Shown piece by piece: positions 19,903-25,798 of a stretch of 25,798 nucleotides of DNA. The stretch lies in contig JAHBMJ010000930.1 in the NCBI GenBank assembly GCA_018398765.1, forward strand, positions 7,582-33,379, given 5' to 3'. Every line of letters starts with the position of its first letter. The stretch's first letter is position 1. Made by a program: the position numbers and the translations under genes. The stretch comes from Chromera velia (Eukaryota; Sar; Chromeraceae). The notes under the pieces are model-generated. The model saw nothing but the letters and a program-made list of their open reading frames with translations. It was not told where the DNA came from and did no database searches.

Positions 19903-20850
19903 CATATGTCATTCACTGACATGCATGTATACATCGATTCTTTGATCCGATTCTTTACTGACTCGCCGCACTGCGGCACTGGCTCAAAATGTACGTGCGA
20001 TTGCATGAAGACGCGGAAAAGTCAGTTAAACTCATTCACCCCTGATGTGCAACATGACCATTCACATCTGATTCAATCTTGGTCCTGACAATCAATTTCT
20101 ATCAAGTTCTATATACATAGCATCACTTCAGCCACGTATTCACTTGCTGTCTAGCTGGAAGTTGAAACCGTGGTGCACCGTTTCTTCCTTCACCGATCTT
20201 GTCATTTAATCATAAGTCATTATCAAACGTATCTCTTTCTTTTTGTACGGAGTGCGCATGATTACATTCCCCCTTTAATTTTTTCCTTTTCTTTCATATG
20301 ACGCACTGAAACACATAGAAACACAGGCATGTATACAGATCAGCACAAGAGATGGAGATGGAAGGAGCAACGGGAATGAAATGAGGGAATGAGATAAGGT
20401 AGAAGTGCATGTCAGCAACCGATTCATTCATCTCTGGGTCTCAACTCTGCTCTCTGTTCTATTAGTGATTCGGCATCCGAAATCAAAGCAAGTGAAATAT
20501 GTTTGTCATACGGTAACCAGTGTGATTCAAAACGACACTGCTTGTTCTTTTTTTCACGGTATCCGTTTAAGACAAGAAATGAATAGAGACGCACGCAGTA
20601 CATTTTTATTAATGACTCTATCTTTTTAACAGCCCAATCTTTTTGCTGGCTTCCTGGGTTTGTGCAGCGAACTCTCTCCCACTAATGTAGTCTGATTGCA
20701 TTAGGCAAAAAACAAAGACAAAGCACGAAGATACAAAGAAGTATAAGTTCAGATGGTGGAAAGAAAAGAGTTTGATTTTATGTACTGACAGTGGTATATT
20801 GAGACGGAGAGGGATAGAGATCGCGGCATCCACACATCTCTTTCTTTTCT
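19903..20850. other. Interval between the direct repeats, left part
   Basis: AT-rich, with no supported exon. Possibly the 3' flank of the minus-strand fragments at 20851-21475. Confidence 0.4.
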
Positions 20851-20991
20851 TCATGCACTCTCAGATCCCCCGTCATTCTCTTTTCCTAGCTCTTTCCAGA
20901 ACTCGCGATCGCACGCAGCTCTCTCAAACTCCTCTTTTGTTGGCGTCTCATTTAAAACAGACTTCAAGGCGTGCTCTGGAAAGGCAAGCAT
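20851..20991 (-). CDS. Possible 3' terminal coding segment, 46 residues
   Basis: The minus strand reads ALKSVLNETPTKEEFERAAC then DREFWKELGKENDGGSESA and TGA at 20851-20853, starting at an ATG (20991) or at a TTTCCAG acceptor just inside it. Composition and helix-like pattern look like genuine coding sequence. An Arg/Gly-rich or acidic frame lies upstream at 20998-21149 minus, but in another frame, and I could not join them. Product unknown. Confidence 0.38.
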   Translation of the reverse strand: MLAFPEHALKSVLNETPTKEEFERAACDREFWKELGKENDGGSESA

Positions 20992-20997
20992 GGACTA

Positions 20998-21149
20998 CCC
21001 TTGCTCCTGCTGCTGCTGTCTTCTCTGTGCATAATACTCCGCACTTCTCTGCTCATCTCTGTGCCACTTTGAGGATCTTCCTCTTCCTCTTCCACCTCTT
21101 CCTCCTCTGTTTTCATTTTTGTCTCTTTTCCCTCTCTTCTTCCCACCAA
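20998..21149 (-). other. Low-complexity exon-like segment (Arg/Gly-rich or acidic by frame)
   Basis: One minus frame gives an RGG-like stretch (RGGRGGRGRGRSSKWHRDEQ) ending in TAG at 20995-20997. The neighbouring frame gives an acidic EEEEVEEEEEDPQSG run. GA-rich DNA produces both, so coding status is undecided. Confidence 0.3.
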
Positions 21150-21391
21150 GGTTCACACAATGAAGCAACTCCAACCATAAACAAGCACAACCAAGGAACA
21201 CAAGCACACATGCGTATTGAGTAACACAAAGGTCAGTGCCAGTCATTAACACGCACACGACAAAAACATGTCGTGCTACTTGCTCTGCAGGCCAGCGTAC
21301 AAGGTCCGTCTTCTTGGATATCAACAGGCACTGTAGAATGCAAGCAAAGAAATGGAAGACACAGTTTCTGATGCAATGTGATGGCTCAGTT

Positions 21392-21475
21392 CTAGTTCTT
21401 GATCACCTGCTCGATATTCTCCAAGTTGAATTAAGGACGGTTCTCCATATAGTCGTGCACCTCCGGGAAGCGGAT
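21392..21475 (-). pseudogene. Exon fragment with internal TAA
   Basis: After a TCTCATAG acceptor the minus strand reads IRFPEVHDYMENRP, an in-frame TAA, then FNLENIEQVIKN and TAG. The peptide-like quality on both sides of the TAA suggests a nonsense-mutated terminal exon. Family not recognised. Confidence 0.4.
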
Positions 21476-21791
21476 CTATGAGAAGACATACACAATGTCA
21501 CCAAGAGACAATAAAGACAGAAACTGAAAGAATGTTTTCCCTTCTCATTGAGCTGGCTTGACTGTTCCAGTCTCGAAGGACACGGATGCACAATCTACAA
21601 GATCTGCGGTCAGACGACAACTTCAGAAGTGTTGCTTGTCGGGGGGAATTCGATCCAACCTCGACTCATAGACTGCAATCGAAGACAAGTCGACTCATGC
21701 AGACCGAGTCAGACAACTGGATAGATAGAGACTGAACAAGGAAGACTGAACAGGGAAGGGAGGGCTGCTCGCCTCCCACTTCCATCACCAT

Positions 21792-22039
21792 TGATAGAAA
21801 ATCTAAGCAACCGTGCAGTAAGCACAACAGTTACTGTTACTAGACTGAAAAGCACTCGGCAAGCAATCTTATAAGATTGAGTCTTTATCTACTGTGGTTG
21901 ACAACCAATCCACCAGCGTCTAACAAGCCGGAAACCAGTGTGAAAGATTTTTTTACACGTACGAAGATAGAAAATCTGTCCGTCTACATCAAGCACAACA
22001 CTTCCAACAACGTTGTACAGCACGTACTTTGCAATACAA
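21792..22039 (+). repeat. 250-bp direct repeat, copy B
   Basis: The second copy of the repeat at 19654-19902, same orientation. Shared blocks include ACACGTACGAAGATAGA and CACTTCCAACAACGTTG. A 3-base deletion near 21919 separates it from copy A. Confidence 0.85.
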
Positions 22040-22834
22040 TAAATTTTAAACATAAAATATTTTATGTATATCAAATTTTTTACATGTACGCAAAACGTGC
22101 ATACGGCCAGACGTCGGTCTGCTAGTGCACGAAACAACAAAAAATAAATTGACATTAGACTGATCTTACATGCTGATGCAACAGAAACGTGACTGCTGAT
22201 TCATGTGGCTAAAACATATGCTACGACGTGCGCGCTTACTTCAATCATGGCCCCGGAAAGACACACACGCGGCCCGGCTCAATCACAGTCGATGTAGTAA
22301 GGCGGGGCACTCGCTCACGCTCGCATCACAACCTACACACACGCTACAGTTGTGGAAAGACATAGAGAGCTCATAGGTGGTTGAGGTCGAGGGTTCATCT
22401 GAGACTCCTGCCGTCAAAACTCAAGAATTTGAAACAAATGCTTGATAATACATACAAGGTTTGTTTTGATGCTCCTTTTGAATTGTATGGTAACTCGCAT
22501 GATGATTGCTCTTGCATTTGAATCGCTCGACTTCTCGATTTGCCCCTTCTGTAGGGACATGCATGTGCACTTCTTTCTTCTTCTCCATCTCTTCGTTCAC
22601 TTTTCTCTCTCCCTTTAAATTTCTCGTCTTCATGTAAATTATCGCCAAACAGTGGATCGTGGGCAACAGTTAAGAAGCGGATTGACTTTTTTTTTTTTTT
22701 TCTTGTCTCTCCAAGGGGTTGTGGGAGGGGACATCTCAGCTCTGCCCGGCATGGTCAGGGGAGGGGGGCTGGTGGAGGTGTGTCTGCGGCGGTTATGGCA
22801 GACCGAAGGAAGAGGTGGGTGACTACTCTTTTAT
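22040..22834. other. Spacer upstream of the reverse transcriptase relic
   Basis: AT-rich at first. At 22250 it holds an isolated CCCCGGAAAG, the terminal word of the large TIR element. A T-run lies at 22687-22701, followed by a GC-rich stretch that may be the 5' region of the retroelement. Confidence 0.45.
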
Positions 22835-24258
22835 GTGCTCCGTGCTCTGAGGAGGGGGCTTCCCCTTCCAAAGAAGGCTGGGATGGTGAAAAAGTTGTTG
22901 GATGTGTTGGCTGTTGTCCCGGTGGATAAGGCTCGAGGTGATCCAGCCTTTCTATGTGCATGGAAGTACAGCCAAGCTGTAAGAGCGGCTTTTATAAATA
23001 ACCGATCGTATGCTGTCTTGCAACAGGCGGACCTTGATTGCGCTGTTAATGATCTGGCGAGTGGTATCGTAAACCCTAGTCGCGAACTAGTCTACTGTCC
23101 TGAAGTCTTTTCTTTTACGTTTTGGTCCCTTGAATAGAAGAAAGCATCGTTTTGGGACTAGTCTTCTATAGATAAAGAGGAAATCTTGGGGGGACGATGG
23201 TCGGTTGCCCACGGGCTGGTCGTTTATCAAATATCGCCCGCTTGTCTCGTATGCTTTGCATGGACGTAAGTCTCTTTTTTCCTTTACATGTAAATGTTTA
23301 AATGGCCTGCTTCATTATTTTGGCCCTCACTATGACTTGAACTCGACTCTTTCTTTTCAGGAATGTGTGTCTGTATTCAACGCCGGGTATGAACGTTCTG
23401 CTGATCGGTCCGAACGGCTTTCGCTGAAGCCTGACTGGCCTGTTGGTCACATTAAAATGGTTGTTGATGATATCAAGGCTTTCTTCCCCTCCCTCCCACA
23501 CGATGCCTTTTTGTTGTCACTTAGAAAGTTCATCGTGAGGGTGAAGGCAGAATCTTGACACAGATATATTGTTCTGCCGAAGTTCCGTCTTTTCTGTAAG
23601 AAGGAGGCTGGGGGGGCATGTGGAGAGGCATGGGTGTCATGCAGACAATATGTGAAGCCTGCTGCCTTTTTGTCCTCTCACAACAGATTCGCAGATGCCA
23701 TCTCATGCCTTATTGATGTCTTACCGGAGATCGTTGACCTTGACTTTCGTACTAATTTGATTCATGTTCATGGACGACTGATTCGACAGAAGGAAGGCTT
23801 CCCTCAGGGGAGTCCATACTCTCCTGGGGGAGCAAGATTTTTTGCAGCCTAGTAAGAGTTCTCGGTTGCTGATTCTTTCTCTGTTTCATCTTGGGAAGAC
23901 AAGTCATGGTTTGATGCACGATATATGGATGACCGCTCTCTTTTTATTCGTTTTTCTGGCTGTGTTTCTTCTGATGTAATGAGTCTTTGGGATGGGAGCC
24001 CTCCTGCTTTACTTTTATAGGAAGATCTTTACAGTCCTAAATGTGTCTTAGAAAGGCAGGGAGGCTCCACGGTGCTGGGGCTTTGGATTTTCTTTCTCTA
24101 ACAGGCATCCTCTGTTTTGCTTTTTGCAGTTGCAGACCCTAATCGGGATGCTCTCATCAAATGGTATCATGATCTTTGTGCTTTTTCCTTTTTTTGCCTC
24201 CATAATTTCGATAATGCTCTTCTATTCCCTCCCTTCCCTACCCATGAAGAGAGTTAGA
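22835..24258 (+). pseudogene. Decayed retrotransposon reverse transcriptase
   Basis: Three RT landmarks appear in order in one frame: motif A VVDDIKAFFPSLPH (about 23460-23501), motif B GFPQGSPYSP (about 23796-23825) and motif C ARYMDD (23916-23933). An N-terminal part in another frame (22835-23134, LPKKAGMVKKLLDVLAVVPV) links through a likely one-base slip in a G6 run at 23188-23193 to PTGWSFIKYRPLVSYALHG. In-frame stops: TAG 23135, TAG 23159, TGA 23556, TAG-TAA 23850-23855, TAG 24018 and TAG near 24256. The frame is otherwise kept for about 1.1 kb. Motifs resemble non-LTR or Penelope-type enzymes more than retroviral ones; the exact clade is not settled. No endonuclease domain or clear element ends are seen. 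Confidence 0.78.
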
Positions 24259-25380
24259 TTCATCCCTGGTTTTTCTTGCATTCCTCAGTTACAAGGAATG
24301 ATCGGACAGATGAGTTTGAATGTATTGCGTTCCTTGCTTTCCTATAATGCCCCTGCTTGTGTTCTTATTGATGAACTGACTTTTCTTTTTCTTGAATGCT
24401 CGTTGGCCTTTTCGTTTTCTCGTGAAGGTTTTTTCTGATGTCATTGCTCGTTTGAGCCTAACTTTGAGGAGTCCTTCATTGATCGCATTATGGAATGAAA
24501 GGACTTTCTTTCTTTTTACTGTTCTTGGTTGATTTTGTTACATTCCCTCCTTTGATGATTGATCTTCTTATGTTCTTTCCTACTTATACCATTGAGTGCA
24601 CTATTCACCTGCTGGAAGCGATAGACAAAAGACAGCAGCAAAAGGGAAAGGGGGGTTCGTGCGCGTCGGTTCTCATGCCTTGTCCTGTGCTTCTCGATTG
24701 ATCAGATGTTACATTCTTGGAATCAGTCCGTCTGATATTGCATGCACGGTTCCGGTGTGTCGGCATCATTGTATATACGATCAGACCCGTGACTTCCTGT
24801 GAATGATGTGCATGTAGAAGGTGCATACATTAATTATTCACTTTTTTCGGCATCCCCACCCGGATCACACAAAAGTGGAATTTTTTGCATGCATTCTTTT
24901 TGCTCGATTATTTGACTTACCCAGAAGTGAGAGCATACCGTCATATTGACTAATCTTGGAGATGGTGATTTCGGTAGAGTTCACCGTCGGTCCCTTAGCA
25001 AACAGTACGTGCATAGCAGGACTGTCTCGGCTGTTGGAAGAGAACTAATCATACTAGAACATTCCTAAGATTTTGATGTAGGTTTTGATAGATTGCTTTG
25101 ACTATAAAGCCTGGTTTTCTCATTAGGTACCTTCGTCATTGATTGATTCAATCATATAATAAGAAATACATAGAAAAAATCTTAAATTTTTTAATTAAAT
25201 TGTTCCAAACTAGGAAATCGAGATAGGATATAGGATCAGGATTAGGATAAGATTAATGTTCCAGGTTGTCCCGCCGGGCCTCGACTTGCACCATAGAATT
25301 TTAAATTTGAACTTGAATATTCTAATTAAGAATTTAATATTAAGAATCTATTAAATTCTTCCAATTTAAACAGGGGGGTA
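24259..25380. other. Spacer after the RT relic, increasingly AT-rich
   Basis: To about 24700 it is T-rich and may be the decayed 3' part of the retroelement. From 25130 it is AT-rich, with AGGAT words (25223-25250, GATATAGGATCAGGATTAGG). No gene is supported. Confidence 0.45.
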
Positions 25381-25395
25381 ATATCGGGGGGGGGG

Positions 25396-25399
25396 NNNN
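25396..25399. other. Assembly gap (4 N)
   Basis: Four N bases follow a G10 run at 25386-25395, so the assembly stopped at a homopolymer. Distances across this point may be wrong. Confidence 0.98.
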
Positions 25400-25681
25400 C
25401 GCGGAGCGCGGTCCGGACTCGTAGCACGGGGGGGGGCTGTGCAGCGCGGTAAACCATTAAATAACATACTAGATAATATAACTCGGTCTCAACGTCGTCT
25501 CCTTGTGTTGCTCCCCCCTTTCTTCTTACTAACGGGTCAACGTCCATGTCAATATCAATATATGGATGCCGAAAAGGATACTGAGAGAGGAATAGAGAGG
25601 AAAACGGGGCAGTTGAGTGCTATTAAGTGCCTCTTCTACCAGCCAGGAGTTGAAAGCCTAATGCATGCTAGAAAAAACCTT

Positions 25682-25725
25682 GCTGCCGCGCTACACGGCC
25701 CGGTAGGGCCGTGCCGCGCGGCAGC
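25682..25725. repeat. Strong GC hairpin flanked by A6 and T6
   Basis: GCTGCCGCGC pairs with GCGCGGCAGC, and the inner CACGGCCC pairs with GGGCCGTG around a GGTA loop, with one 2-base mismatch (TA/CC). AAAAAA lies before and TTTTTT after, extending the symmetry. It resembles an intrinsic terminator, but in this eukaryotic setting it is more likely a palindromic GC-cluster repeat. Confidence 0.8.
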
Positions 25726-25732
25726 CTTTTTT

Positions 25733-25782
25733 CGTAATACGGGGGGGGGCCGTGCTGCCGTGCGGCGAAGCCGTGCATTACG
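25733..25782. repeat. Second inverted repeat at the window end, with G9 and C-run
   Basis: CGTAAT (25733) and ATTACG (25777) frame a GC-rich core containing GCCGTGC twice. G9 at 25741-25749 faces a C-run from 25784 to the window end. Homopolymers here may be assembly-limited. Confidence 0.6.
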
Positions 25783-25798
25783 CTCCCCCCCCCCCCCC

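Noticed and set aside
19654-22039. Full LTR retrotransposon
   Set aside because: The copies lack clean TG..CA ends, and no primer-binding site, polypurine tract, gag or pol is seen between them.
25682-25732. Bacterial intrinsic terminator
   Set aside because: Shape fits, but there is no upstream prokaryotic gene and the A6 flank makes it symmetric, more like a palindromic repeat.

Overview
The window looks like nuclear DNA of a unicellular eukaryote. Its genes are split by many introns with GT..AG borders, intergenic DNA is long and AT-rich, microsatellites and transposon remains are abundant, and the sequence carries an assembly gap (NNNN) and homopolymer ends. Recurrent donors of the form GTCAG/GTACG, small exons and large repetitive spacers would fit an alga or protist with an alveolate-type genome. 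A chromerid such as Chromera velia is my best guess, but this is an inference and is not proven by the window.

Layout. (1) 198-2442, + strand: the last six exons of a VPS11 homologue (HOPS/CORVET tethering subunit with a C-terminal RING-H2 finger); its 5' part lies upstream of the window. (2) 2443-7291: mostly gene-poor DNA, with a clean 800-bp hAT-type non-autonomous transposon (2900-3699, perfect 8-bp target duplication) and one weak minus-strand exon. (3) 7292-7893, + strand: a small Tyr/Cys-rich protein with a duplicated CGRYETYYY motif. (4) 9756-13478, - strand: a six-exon gene for a protein of about 600 residues that I do not recognise. All exon phases agree and the summed length is a multiple of three. 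(5) 13835-19503: a 5.7-kb element with long imperfect terminal inverted repeats, itself invaded by a foldback element and filled with CA/TA microsatellites, a cluster of EcoRI-site-centred palindromes and GC-rich DNA. No transposase is visible. (6) 19654-22039: two copies of a 250-bp direct repeat flanking 1.9 kb that holds minus-strand exon-like pieces. (7) 22835-24258, + strand: a decaying reverse transcriptase with recognisable motifs A, B and C. (8) 24400-25798: AT-rich DNA ending in poly-G/poly-C tracts and strong GC hairpins around an assembly gap.

The genes do not form a pathway. VPS11 works in endosome/vacuole fusion. The other two intact-looking genes have no assigned function. The rest is mobile and repetitive DNA. 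The items most worth a second look are the unknown 601-residue gene, the duplicated-motif Tyr/Cys protein, the palindrome cluster inside the TIR element, and the splice-signal-like microsatellites in VPS11 introns.
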